NCBI RefSeq assembly: GCF_018141005.1
Contig: NZ_CP046581.1
Location: forward strand, 62,001 to 126,000
Length of the DNA: 64,000 nt
Reading direction: 5' to 3'
Origin: Erwinia sp. E602
GTDB lineage: Bacteria; Pseudomonadota; Gammaproteobacteria; Enterobacterales; Enterobacteriaceae
The notes beneath the pieces are model-generated. The model had not been told where the DNA came from and did not search any database. It saw nothing but the letters and a program-made list of their open reading frames with translations. A program made the translations under genes and the position numbers. Shown one piece after another: positions 16,294 through 24,772 of this stretch. Positions within the stretch are counted from its first letter, which is position 1. Each line of letters starts with the position of its first letter.

Positions 16294-16327
16294 TGAGGCA
16301 GAAGCCTCAAGCGCCGCGTCTATTATA
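16294..16327 (-). promoter_or_regulatory. hok mRNA promoter and 5' stem
   Basis: On the minus strand TATAAT (16327-16322) is followed six bases later by GGCGCTTGAGG (from 16315), the conserved 5' end of hok mRNAs. TGAGGC/GCCTCA (16294-16309) forms the 5' hairpin that in R1 pairs with the 3' end to keep full-length mRNA inert. Confidence 0.7.
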
Positions 16328-16446
16328 CCGCCGCTTTATTTACCCGCATCCGGATTCGTCATCGTAAAATATCCAAAAAACTCCGGATATCGCCCTTCGA
16401 GAGCCGAATTCCGTCGGTCATAATAAATTCCCTTTACACCATCGCA

Positions 16447-17514
16447 TTACAACCCAAGAAATTTAAACGCCTGCGCTTCCCGATACTGGCCATTAGCCTC
16501 GCCCGAGAAGATGTTAGTCTGATTCGGCCCCAGGTCGAGCTTCAGCACCTTGCCGCTCTCCGCGGAGAAGTCGAGTCGGTTCAGATCGGTCCAGAATACG
16601 TTGGGCGTTAAGGCCGATTCAAAGAAGTAGAGCTTACGCTTGTGGTCGGCCACCGTCCGCCAGCGGGTCGATGAGATATTCGGCTGACCGGGCGTTGAGA
16701 TGCCGTAGGGCACCGAGACGTTGCGGATCACGCTGAAGGTGCTGGCTATCGCCTCTGTCGGATCTTCCGATTTCGGAATGGCGTTCACGTAGAAGGTGGC
16801 GCGGGCAAAGCGATCAGCGGCGCTGTTGGTGCCGGGCAGGAACACGGTGCCGCCGATCGGCTTCCAGTACTCCTCCATCGCCAGCTGCTTTTCAAAAACC
16901 GGCGAGTTGGTCATCACCTGATAGTCGCGGCCGTGGTGGATCACCTGTTTGCCGTCGATATACTCAATTATCGCGCTGTCGCCGCTGGCATCGGACAGTG
17001 AGAGATGCAGGGTCGCCAGCCGGTCTTCCCCCGGAACCTTATCCGTCACGATGCTGAACGGCTCTTTTGCCAGCGCGTCGACCGCTTCCTGCACGGTGGC
17101 GTAATTATCCAGCGCGTACTGCGCCCAGGCCGCAATGGTCAGGCCCGGTTTTTTGTCATCATAAGTCGGATAAGAGGACTCCACCAGCCACAGCACGTTG
17201 GCCACCAGCCCCGCTTCATTCATGCCGTCCGTGGTGGAAATATCATAGCCGGAGGCGATGACGCTGCCGTATTTCGAGGTCCATTTGATTGAGTTGGCAC
17301 CCGCTTCGCCGCTGCGCTGCATCCCGCGCGGGAACACCCACAGACTGGTATTCACATCCACCTTCCAGTCCATCGATCGGGCGGTGATCACCTGCTGACT
17401 GGCACCCAGATAGACCAGTCGGGTGCAGGCTTCGGCGGTGGAAACGGTGATGCCGGCGGAGAGCATCACCGCCGTAATGGTGGAAAAAAACGAACGTTTT
17501 CCTCTGTTCATCAT
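16447..17514 (-). CDS. Exported Ntn-hydrolase, penicillin V acylase/choloylglycine hydrolase family
   Basis: The 355-residue precursor has a signal peptide ending ...STAEA, which exposes Cys30 as the N-terminal nucleophile. The following CTRLVYLG....ITARSMDWK is the family signature, with later Asn and Arg residues (MTNSPVF, NVSVPYG) in place. Gram-negative members, such as the Pectobacterium atrosepticum enzyme, are periplasmic, cleave penicillin V and can degrade acyl-homoserine lactones; a quorum-quenching role is thus possible. It is a single gene. The start may be either of two adjacent ATGs (17514, 17511). Confidence 0.9.
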   Translation of the reverse strand: MMNRGKRSFFSTITAVMLSAGITVSTAEACTRLVYLGASQQVITARSMDWKVDVNTSLWVFPRGMQRSGEAGANSIKWTSKYGSVIASGYDISTTDGMNEAGLVANVLWLVESSYPTYDDKKPGLTIAAWAQYALDNYATVQEAVDALAKEPFSIVTDKVPGEDRLATLHLSLSDASGDSAIIEYIDGKQVIHHGRDYQVMTNSPVFEKQLAMEEYWKPIGGTVFLPGTNSAADRFARATFYVNAIPKSEDPTEAIASTFSVIRNVSVPYGISTPGQPNISSTRWRTVADHKRKLYFFESALTPNVFWTDLNRLDFSAESGKVLKLDLGPNQTNIFSGEANGQYREAQAFKFLGL

Positions 17515-17660
17515 TCTGTGTCCCTCTGTGATTCAGGTTCCGTATCAGCTTAGAGAGTAGAAGATGGTTACAGAAACAGCACCCTTTCTCATCAGCGAAT
17601 CATTAGCCTGATTAACCCTTATTCGCGACGGCGGTCGTTAACGTTGGCGGTTTGAAACCG

Positions 17661-17979
17661 TCAGAGGAGTTTAACCAGCCCCAGGGTCCGCTCGATGACC
17701 AGCAGGATCAGCACCGCCAGCAGAATAAAGATCACCGAGATAGCGTTCACCGTCGGATCAAAGGTCTGGTCCACGTAGTTGAATACCCGGATCGGGATGG
17801 TGATAGTCTCCGGCGCGCTCAGGAACAGGCTTACCGAGACCTCGCCAAACGACGTGACCCCGGCAAACACCGCGCCGGCCAGCATTCCCGGTTTAATCAG
17901 CGGCAGAGTCACGTGGCGGAAGCTGTACCAGCAGCAGCACGGCGAACGGCAGCATCCACATTTCTTGCGCTTCAGCCAT
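17661..17979 (-). pseudogene. Deletion remnant of an ABC permease gene
   Basis: ATG 17979 overlaps the stop of the ATPase gene in an ATGGCTGA arrangement and opens a hydrophobic N-terminus (MAEAQEMWMLPFAVLLLV). After about 18 codons the reading frame shifts at roughly 17925-17945 and continues in another frame as YSFRHVTLPLIKPGMLAGAVFAGVTSFGEVSVSLFL to the stop at 17661. That segment is the C-terminal third of a PotC/AfuB-type permease with the EAA-like loop. Most of the gene is missing, so it should be non-functional. Confidence 0.75.
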
Positions 17980-18793
17980 GCACACCCTCCGGCGTCAGCG
18001 CGGTAATCTGCTGTAAGAACGCGCGGGTGCGCGGCTGGGTCGGACGATCCAGCACCTGCTCAGGCGGGCCGTACTCGACGATATGGCCTTTGTCGAGGAA
18101 GGCAACGTGGCTGGCCACCTGGCGGGCGAACTGCATCTCATGGGTGGCAATCACCATGGTGATGCCGCTCGCCGCCAGATCGGTCATTACCGCCAGCACC
18201 TCGTTGACCAGCTCAGGATCGAGGGCGCTGGTCGGTTCGTCGAACAGGATCAACTCCGGCTCCCGCGCCAGCGCGCGGGCTATGGCGACGCGCTGCTGCT
18301 GGCCGCCGGAGAGGCTGCCGGGCCAGGCATCGGCCTTGTGTTCCAGGCCGACGCGCGCCAGCAGCGCCAGCGCCTGCTCTTTTGCTTCGCGAGGACGTCG
18401 CCCCTGCAGGCGCGGCGCCAGACTGATGTTGTCCACCACCGTTAAATGGGGGAACAGGTTAAACTGCTGAAAGACAAAACCGATACGATCGCGCTGCTGC
18501 CGGGTAATATTCTCTCCGGCACGAAACAACCGGTCACCTTTCTGCTGCACCCCCAGCGGCTGGTGACCAAAAAATACCAGCCCGCCGTCCGCCTGCTCCA
18601 GCGTCGCCATCAGGCGTAACAGGGTACTTTTCCCCGACCCGGAGGGGCCGATCAGGCACAGCACTTCCCCCTGAGCCACGTCGAGGTCAATATGTTCCAG
18701 CACCACGTTCTCGCCGTAGCGCTTGTGCAGGCGGCGGGCGCTGACCACCGGCGGTTTCGCCAGCGGCTCAGGATCGTTAAAGTCTCCGGACAT
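17972..18793 (-). CDS. Polar amino-acid ABC importer, ATP-binding protein
   Basis: The 273-residue ATPase is of the GlnQ/HisP class: Walker A GPSGSGKST (49-57), FQQFNLFPHLTV Q-loop, signature LSGGQQQR, Walker B LILFDEPTSALD and the ATHEM switch. The insertion KGDRLFRAGENITRQQRDRIG before the Q-loop is typical of this class. It follows the permease gene with 15 bases between them and belongs to the operon 21825-17972. Together with the permease and binding protein it should import an amino acid or N-methylated derivative. Confidence 0.9.
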   Translation of the reverse strand: MSGDFNDPEPLAKPPVVSARRLHKRYGENVVLEHIDLDVAQGEVLCLIGPSGSGKSTLLRLMATLEQADGGLVFFGHQPLGVQQKGDRLFRAGENITRQQRDRIGFVFQQFNLFPHLTVVDNISLAPRLQGRRPREAKEQALALLARVGLEHKADAWPGSLSGGQQQRVAIARALAREPELILFDEPTSALDPELVNEVLAVMTDLAASGITMVIATHEMQFARQVASHVAFLDKGHIVEYGPPEQVLDRPTQPRTRAFLQQITALTPEGVHG

Positions 18794-18808
18794 GATTTAC
18801 CCTTAATC

Positions 18809-19741
18809 TCAGCGACGGTGATAACTGCGGCCGTAGTAGCTTTCGCTCCACGACTGTAAAACTGACAGCAGCGAGGTCACCACCACGTACCAGAAGGTGG
18901 CGACCAGCAGCAGGGGAATAACCTTGTAGTTGCTGTTGTAGATTAACTGCGCCGAGTAGAGCAGTTCGGTAACCGCCACCACGCTGATCATCGAGGTGCC
19001 TTTCAGGTTGTCGATCAGGAAGTTACCCAGCGCCGGAATAATGCTGCGCAGCGACTGCGGCAGGGTAATTTTCAGGAAGATTTGCCGCCGGCGCAGCCCG
19101 AGCATGGTGGCCGCCTCGCGCTGCCCCTGCGGCACCGCCAGCAGGCCGCCGCGGATAAATTCAGCGGCGTAGGCCATACCGTGCAGCGTCAGACCGAGGA
19201 TCGCGGCACCCAGCGCGTTAATTAATTCGTTGGTGGGCAGCGTCACTGACGGCGTCAGCCCCGGCCAGCCCAGCGTCAGCGTCGGCACCAGATAACCAAT
19301 ATTGAACCAGAAAAGCAGCTGCACCAGCATCGGCGTGGCGCGAAACAGCCAGATGTAGCCCCAGGCGAGTGAGGAGAGCACCGGGTTTTCGGACAGCCGC
19401 ATCACCGCAATCCCCAGGCCCAGTACCACGCTGAGCAGCGTCACCAGCAGCGTCAGCCACAGCGTGGTCCACAGCCCCTGCAGGATCCGCGGGTTGAAGA
19501 GATACTGCCCGACCAGCGGCCAGTCAAACGCCGGATTGGCGGCCGACGCGCGCACAAACCACAGCATAAACAGCAGCAGTAGCAGCGCAGAAAGGATCCG
19601 CTTACGCTGGCTCTGCGGACGTATGCCCTGCCGCCGTTCAATGTCACCGATCGCGTCGGTCACGGACAACGGCACGCTGCGCTGCTGCCCGCTGACCCGC
19701 CCCGCCCCGTCCGTCGGCCCGCTCAGCTCTGTTTCACTCAT
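18809..19741 (-). CDS. Polar amino-acid ABC importer, permease
   Basis: The 310-residue membrane subunit of the HisM/GlnP family has an extended N-terminus (about 60 residues, with GDIERRQGIRPQSQRKRI before the first helix). Conserved segments are LWLTLLVTLLSVVLG, RATPMLVQLLFW and the EAA loop GQREAATMLGLRRRQIFLKITLPQSLR. Only one permease is encoded, so the channel is probably a homodimer. It lies between the binding protein and the ATPase genes on the minus strand. Confidence 0.9.
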   Translation of the reverse strand: MSETELSGPTDGAGRVSGQQRSVPLSVTDAIGDIERRQGIRPQSQRKRILSALLLLLFMLWFVRASAANPAFDWPLVGQYLFNPRILQGLWTTLWLTLLVTLLSVVLGLGIAVMRLSENPVLSSLAWGYIWLFRATPMLVQLLFWFNIGYLVPTLTLGWPGLTPSVTLPTNELINALGAAILGLTLHGMAYAAEFIRGGLLAVPQGQREAATMLGLRRRQIFLKITLPQSLRSIIPALGNFLIDNLKGTSMISVVAVTELLYSAQLIYNSNYKVIPLLLVATFWYVVVTSLLSVLQSWSESYYGRSYHRR

Positions 19742-19825
19742 CAGTCACCCGGTATTACGGCGTTATCCGCACGCGAAGAGAATAAAAAAGGGAGACGGCG
19801 CGCGCTGACGTCGTCTCCCTGCGGA

Positions 19826-20632
19826 TCAGCGTGCCGGATTTACCTGCGCTTCTTTCAGCGCCACGGACTGCACGCCGTACCTGCTGAGGATCTGCAGATA
19901 GGTGCCGTCGGCGATCAGCGCGTTAATCGCGCCGGCCCACGCCTGCGCGTGGCCGCTGGTTTTGCTGACCGCAAAGCCGGACTGACCGCTGTCAAACACC
20001 GGCCCGGTGACGCGCCAGTCCGGATCTTTTTTAGTGATCCAGCCCGCTTCGCCGGTATACACCGGCGTCAGCTCGGCCTGACCGCTCTTCACCGCCAGCC
20101 ATGCGGCGGAGCGTGAAGGGAAAATCGCCACGCGCAGCGCCGGTTTTCCCTGCTGCTGGCAGCGGCTGGCCTGGGCGTTCAGCGCGTCAATGGTGGACTG
20201 CCCGGCCAGCGCCGCCACCGAGTGGCCGCACAGCGCATCCAGGCTGTCTGCCAGCGTCACCGGCCCGCTGGCGCGGGTGATAAACGAGTAGCCGGCGGCT
20301 ATCAGCGGCACAACATCCACCACCTGCTGACGCGGCACCGTGGCGTCGGTGCCCAGCGCGACGTCAAAACGCTGGCTCTGTAAGCCGGGGATAAAGGTGT
20401 CAAAGGTGCCGTTTTTCACCTCCAGCGTGGCGTTGAGTTTTCTGGCGGCCGCGGCCACCAGCTCATAAAAATAGCCGCTGTTATGCCCCTGCTCGTCAAC
20501 AAAGGCGATCGGTTCATAGTCGTTCTGCATAATGCCGTGCAGGGTCTTACCCGCCAGCGGTGAAGGCGCGTCGGCCGCGGCGGCCAGGGTGCTGAAAGAG
20601 GCCAGTAACAGGCCGGTAAGCGTTTTGTTCAT
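19826..20632 (-). CDS. Polar amino-acid ABC importer, substrate-binding protein
   Basis: A 268-residue periplasmic protein with a signal peptide (MNKTLTGLLLASFSTLAAAADA) and a PBP family 3 fold: LHGIMQNDYEPIAFVDEQGHNSGYFYELVAAAARKLN, FDTFIPGLQSQRFDVALG and a final WAGAINALIADGTYLQILSRYGV. The start at 20632 gives a clean signal peptide and has AGGATC upstream; a longer frame does not. Its partners are the permease and ATPase downstream, and the oxidase gene lies just upstream, which suggests the ligand is the oxidase substrate. Confidence 0.9.
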   Translation of the reverse strand: MNKTLTGLLLASFSTLAAAADAPSPLAGKTLHGIMQNDYEPIAFVDEQGHNSGYFYELVAAAARKLNATLEVKNGTFDTFIPGLQSQRFDVALGTDATVPRQQVVDVVPLIAAGYSFITRASGPVTLADSLDALCGHSVAALAGQSTIDALNAQASRCQQQGKPALRVAIFPSRSAAWLAVKSGQAELTPVYTGEAGWITKKDPDWRVTGPVFDSGQSGFAVSKTSGHAQAWAGAINALIADGTYLQILSRYGVQSVALKEAQVNPAR

Positions 20633-20646
20633 GGACGATCCTGGTG

Positions 20647-21825
20647 TTAACGTGAGTAAGAGGCCGTAGGTTCGGCAAAACGTCGTGCGGGAGAAAAAAT
20701 GGCCCACTGCCGGTCGAGATCGACGCGGTGGTCGATCGCCTGCGCCAGCAGTTCGCCCAGCGCCGGGGCCAGCTTGAAGCCGTGGCCGGAGAGCCCGGCG
20801 GCAACCCAGACGTGCGGGTGGGCGCGCAGCTCTCCCAGCAGCGGGGCCTGGTCGAAGGTGTAGGCTTCCGGCCAGGTGCCGCCGCCGATAATCGCCGGGT
20901 GCGCGCCGTTAACCGCCTCGCCCATCTGCCGGTCCAGACGCTGGTACAGCGTGCCGGTCAGCGCGCTGCTGGCCTCGGTGGCAACGATCTGCGGATCCTT
21001 TTGCTCATCAATCTCCGCGTCGCCGACAAAGAACTTAAAGGTTTTGCCGTCCGGCATCGGCTGGGTGTTCCACATCGGCCTTCCGGCGGTGACGCGCATG
21101 GTTGGCGGAAAGCGGGTGGTATCGAAGCCGCTTTCACGGCCGAGGTGAAAACTTTTGCCCAGCCGGCGCGACGCCACGGGCAGGCCGGGCAGCAGGGTTT
21201 TACTCCATGCACCGGCCGCCACCACCACCTCATCAAACTGGCGCTCCTCGCCGTTGATGGTTAACAGCGGGCCCTGCGGCGCGGCGTGAATCGCCGTGAC
21301 GCTGGCCGCTTCATGGACGCGTGCGCCCAGCGTAATGGCCTGCGCCACGCTGGCCAGCAGCAGCTCGTGCGTGAGCAGGATGCCGCCGGCCGGGTCAAAT
21401 AGCCCCTGCTCGTCGGCGTCGATATTCAGCCGCGGATAGCGCTGTCGCAGCTGCTCGCGGCTCAGCCGTTCAACGGGTAACTGCTGCTGCAGGGCGGAAC
21501 GCTCCACCGCCTGAAACCACGGGCTGTCCGGCGTACCGACGGTCAGAAAACCGCCCGGCCAGAACAGCTGCGTCTGCTGCTCACGTTCCAGCTGCTGCCA
21601 CAGCGCCTGCGCCCGCAGCAGCAGCGACGTATAAGCGCTGCCTTCGCCGTAAATCAGGCGATGCTGACGCGTGCGGCCGCCGGACGCCCCGACATCGTTG
21701 CCCACCCGAAACTGTTCGAAGCCTTCAGCCTGGTGACCCTGACGGGCCAGCGCCAGCAGTGCGGCGCACCCCATCGCGCCAAGGCCGATCACGGCAATGC
21801 GTTTTTTACTATGACCGCTTTCCAT
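20647..21825 (-). CDS. Sarcosine/N-methyltryptophan oxidase-like flavoenzyme
   Basis: The 392-residue protein is a DAO-family FAD oxidoreductase: GLGAMG dinucleotide motif near the N-terminus (IAVIGLGAMGCAALLALARQG), GGRTRQHRLIYGEG, VVVAAGAWS, and the C-terminal VAAGLSGHGFKLAP. It resembles SolA and monomeric sarcosine oxidase, which oxidatively demethylate N-methyl amino acids to the amine, formaldehyde and H2O2. The cysteine that links FAD covalently in those enzymes (CMYT) is replaced here (EAYT), so flavin is likely non-covalent. It is the first gene of the importer operon. The ATG at 21825 has AAGGG upstream. Confidence 0.85.
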   Translation of the reverse strand: MESGHSKKRIAVIGLGAMGCAALLALARQGHQAEGFEQFRVGNDVGASGGRTRQHRLIYGEGSAYTSLLLRAQALWQQLEREQQTQLFWPGGFLTVGTPDSPWFQAVERSALQQQLPVERLSREQLRQRYPRLNIDADEQGLFDPAGGILLTHELLLASVAQAITLGARVHEAASVTAIHAAPQGPLLTINGEERQFDEVVVAAGAWSKTLLPGLPVASRRLGKSFHLGRESGFDTTRFPPTMRVTAGRPMWNTQPMPDGKTFKFFVGDAEIDEQKDPQIVATEASSALTGTLYQRLDRQMGEAVNGAHPAIIGGGTWPEAYTFDQAPLLGELRAHPHVWVAAGLSGHGFKLAPALGELLAQAIDHRVDLDRQWAIFSPARRFAEPTASYSR

Positions 21826-22301
21826 CACAAGCCAACCCTTCGTTGATTCACCGTTGCGCAGGCATAAACGCGCCACCGGTAAGTGGCGGGCGCTTTTGCC
21901 GTAACGGCGGGGACGTTCGTTGAATGCGGCCAGTCTGTAAGGGAATGAGGGGCAGGTAAAATAACAAAGCCGGCAATCTTTATGCGAAACAGGAGAATAG
22001 CGAGGGACAGATTAAAAATAATTTCTAATCCCCAACGGTAACCAGTTGGGCTCACGGCGGGGAATGAGGCTAAAGCGCGAATTCAACCTGGACGGTGGAG
22101 AAAACCGGTAAGCTCACCTTTTGTAATGCAGGCGGGGAAAGTTCACGCCGGCCTGGTGCCTGTTCAAAACCTTCTTTCACTACCATCGCCATTCACAATA
22201 TTAATGAATGTCATTCATAGTCCCTATCCTCCCGCCTGTGATTATCCGCATGAACAAACCCGTTAACATGTCCCTTATCTCTTTATGTCCAACGGATCCC
22301 C
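21826..22301. other. Divergent intergenic region with a palindrome
   Basis: These 476 bp separate the oxidase/importer operon from the Bcr-like pump and should hold both promoters. No gene was recognised. The notable element is ATGAATG-T-CATTCAT (22204-22218), a perfect 7-bp dyad and likely repressor site about 85 bases before the pump's start. Confidence 0.5.
22204..22218. promoter_or_regulatory. Palindrome ATGAATG-T-CATTCAT upstream of the pump
   Basis: A perfect 15-bp dyad of the size used by TetR-type repressors. A related palindrome, ATGAAT-TCC-ATTCAT, lies just past the pump gene at 23527-23541, and both are followed by AG. No regulator gene is adjacent, so the binding protein would be encoded elsewhere. 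Confidence 0.45.
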
Positions 22302-23522
22302 ATGCTTAATCAACAGGCACAAACACCGTCAGCTACAGCTAAAAAAACCGGTCTCTCGTTTCTACTCATTCTCAGCGCCCTGATGGCTGTTACCTCTTTA
22401 TCAACCGACATTTATCTTCCGGCTATGCCCGTCATGGCGAAAGATTTACAGGGTGATGCTGAGCTGACGATCGCTGGGTTCCTTATCGGCTTTTGCATTG
22501 CGCAACTGATTTGGGGACCGGTTAGCGATCGTTACGGGCGTCGACTGCCACTGTTTATCGGTTCAGGTCTGTTCATCATTGGCTCGGTGGGCTGCGCATT
22601 ATCAACAGATATCGTGCAAATTATCTTCTGGCGTGTTTTTCAGGCGTTAGGTGCCTGTACCGGGCCGATGCTGGCACGAGCAATTATCCGTGACCTGTTT
22701 AGCCGCACTCGTGCAGCACAAATGCTTTCGACACTGATGATAATCATGGCCATCGCGCCGATTGCCGGGCCTCTGATCGGCGGGCAGATGATTAAAGTCA
22801 CCTCGTGGCATGCCATTTTCTGGCTGCTGGCGATTATCGGAACATTAATGCTGATGTCTTTATTCTGGTTACCGGAGACATTACCTCCTGAAAAACGCTC
22901 GCAAACCTCCGTAACCAGAGCCTTTCACAACTACTATGCCTTGCTAACCAACGCCAGATACATGCGTTTTACGCTATGCCTGACGTTCTATTACGTTGCA
23001 GCCTACGCCTTTATCACGGGCTCTCCGTTTGTGTACATCACGTACTTCGGCGTAGATCCGCAGCACTACGGTTGGCTGTTTGCAGTAAACATTGTGGGAT
23101 TAATGGCAGTGAGCATGGTCAACAGACGCCTGGTTCACCGCTATCCACTGGAAGCGTTGCTCAGGAATGCCGCATTCATCGCCACTGTTGCGGCAATAGT
23201 GCTGGCGGTCACGACCGGCCTGGGAGTCGGTGGAATTACCGTGATTGTCGGTGCCGTGTTGGTGTTCTTCTCTATGAATGGCATCATCGCTGCGACATCC
23301 ACGGCTTGCGCACTTGACGCCGTTCCTGAAGTTGCAGGCTCAGCGTCAGCGCTAATGGGCGCGTTACAATATGGTAGTGGCATCATCTCCTCACTTCTTC
23401 TCGCCCTGTTCAGTGATGGCACACCATGGACGATGGCCTGGATAATTGCGGTGTTTACGGCAGCCAGCGCCTTGATGGCATTGACTGTTCGGGTAAAAAA
23501 CAACTATCCCCTGCCCGAATGA
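22302..23522 (+). CDS. Bcr/CflA-family MFS multidrug efflux transporter
   Basis: A 406-residue inner-membrane pump with 12 predicted helices. Conserved blocks are STDIYLPAMP (TM1), the motif A GPVSDRYGRRLPL (about 66-78), RVFQALGACTG and ARAIIRDLF in TM4, and IAPIAGPLIGG in TM5, a combination characteristic of Bcr/CflA proton antiporters. Relatives export bicyclomycin, chloramphenicol, sulfonamides or cysteine. Base composition is visibly less GC-rich than the genes on the left, matching the following block. Single gene, with the palindrome at 22204-22218 in its promoter region. Confidence 0.88.
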   Translation: MLNQQAQTPSATAKKTGLSFLLILSALMAVTSLSTDIYLPAMPVMAKDLQGDAELTIAGFLIGFCIAQLIWGPVSDRYGRRLPLFIGSGLFIIGSVGCALSTDIVQIIFWRVFQALGACTGPMLARAIIRDLFSRTRAAQMLSTLMIIMAIAPIAGPLIGGQMIKVTSWHAIFWLLAIIGTLMLMSLFWLPETLPPEKRSQTSVTRAFHNYYALLTNARYMRFTLCLTFYYVAAYAFITGSPFVYITYFGVDPQHYGWLFAVNIVGLMAVSMVNRRLVHRYPLEALLRNAAFIATVAAIVLAVTTGLGVGGITVIVGAVLVFFSMNGIIAATSTACALDAVPEVAGSASALMGALQYGSGIISSLLLALFSDGTPWTMAWIIAVFTAASALMALTVRVKNNYPLPE

Positions 23523-23526
23523 TTTT

Positions 23527-23541
23527 ATGAATTCCATTCAT
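23527..23541. promoter_or_regulatory. Palindrome ATGAAT-TCC-ATTCAT past the pump
   Basis: It begins four bases after the end of the pump's stop codon and is the near twin of the dyad at 22204. A site downstream of the gene is an unusual place for an operator; looping or an accidental copy are both possible. Confidence 0.35.
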
Positions 23542-23611
23542 AGCGGCTATTAATCAGGCGTAATTATCTTTCATCCCGACTCCGTTAATCTGAACGATAA
23601 ATTCTGGATAA

Positions 23612-23635
23612 GTCGATACCCATCGGGGTATCGAC
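23612..23635. terminator. Hairpin between convergent genes
   Basis: GTCGATACC (23612-23620) pairs perfectly with GGTATCGAC (23627-23635) over a CATCGG loop. It lies between the pump stop and the convergent hydrolase stop. No clear U-run follows on either strand, so termination would be weak. Confidence 0.4.
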
Positions 23636-23644
23636 AGATGCGGA

Positions 23645-24694
23645 TTAAATATTCTTATCAAAGAAGACGTCTAATTTTTGCAAAGCCTTGTCAACGTACT
23701 CAGGCACCCAATACGTCTCGATATGGGTAGCACCATCAATCAGGAAGAGTTCTTTGTCCTTCGTACCGGTGGCTTTCGCGAACGCATCTTCAGTCATATA
23801 GAGCGTATCGGCTTTTGTACCGGCAATCATCAGCAGCGGTTTATTGATGAGATTGATATGGTCCGTTACGTCAAAACTCATCAAATCCAGCAGACTGCTG
23901 GTGGTGTATTTGAACGTAGAGTTCGGATGGGCGTGGGTTTTCCAGTAGTACTCGTAGCCCTGCCGATACAAGGCAAAAGGTAATTTAGCAATCTGTTCAT
24001 CAGTCATGTTGGCATCGCCGGAGTAAAGCACTTCTCCTCCGGCGGCTTCCTGAGCACGTGCGTCAGAAGCCTGCTGAAGACGCTGCTGGACAGTATCCAG
24101 CTGTGAATTCTGCATACCATTGCGGCGTACAAGGCCTGAATTAAACATACTGATGGTTGCAATCGATTTGAACCGTTTGTCCGTCCCGGCGGCAACAAGT
24201 GAATACCCGCCACCTCCGCAAATACCCAGCAGGCCGAGGCGGGCGGTATCTACACCAGGATACTGGCTGATATAGTCAGCCATGCCGTGAACATCCTCAA
24301 TACGGTTAGCCGGTTTATCCACGCTGCGAGGCATACCACCGCTAGCCCCCTGATAAGCTGCATCGGCGGTAATCGTGATGTACCCATGTTCGGCAAGTCG
24401 CTGCGCATACAACCCGGCGACCTGTTCTTTTACGCCACCATTAGGATGTGCGACCACCACGGCAGGGTATTTTTTAGCTGGATCGTAGTTAGCAGGGGTA
24501 TAGACATTCGCGGCGATCTGGATGCCATGCAGATCGTATTTCACCGGATGAATGTTGACCTTGCCGTTGACGTTCCTGGTGATGGCATCGTCATAGGCCA
24601 GTGTGAATGGATTTTTTTTATAATCAGCCGCATTGACTGAGGTCACTCCGGCCATTGCCGTGAGTAGCATTGCACTGATAAGCGTGAATTTCAT
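23645..24694 (-). CDS. Exported alpha/beta hydrolase (dienelactone-hydrolase-like)
   Basis: The 349-residue precursor has a signal peptide (MKFTLISAMLLTAMAGVTSVNA). The alpha/beta hydrolase fold shows the oxyanion strand VVVAHPNGG, the nucleophile elbow GICGGGG with cysteine instead of serine, as in dienelactone hydrolases, an acidic residue region AGTKAD and a final histidine in DGATHIETYW. It probably hydrolyses an ester or lactone in the periplasm; the substrate is unknown. It is divergent from the two-component system, whose candidate binding boxes lie in the shared intergenic region. Confidence 0.82.
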   Translation of the reverse strand: MKFTLISAMLLTAMAGVTSVNAADYKKNPFTLAYDDAITRNVNGKVNIHPVKYDLHGIQIAANVYTPANYDPAKKYPAVVVAHPNGGVKEQVAGLYAQRLAEHGYITITADAAYQGASGGMPRSVDKPANRIEDVHGMADYISQYPGVDTARLGLLGICGGGGYSLVAAGTDKRFKSIATISMFNSGLVRRNGMQNSQLDTVQQRLQQASDARAQEAAGGEVLYSGDANMTDEQIAKLPFALYRQGYEYYWKTHAHPNSTFKYTTSSLLDLMSFDVTDHINLINKPLLMIAGTKADTLYMTEDAFAKATGTKDKELFLIDGATHIETYWVPEYVDKALQKLDVFFDKNI

Positions 24695-24772
24695 GGTCTC
24701 TCCCGATGAGTGTCAGACTGGTTATGCAGGCTCGCGGAATCAAATTTGCAGGCTCAGATTAGGGAGAGAGGG

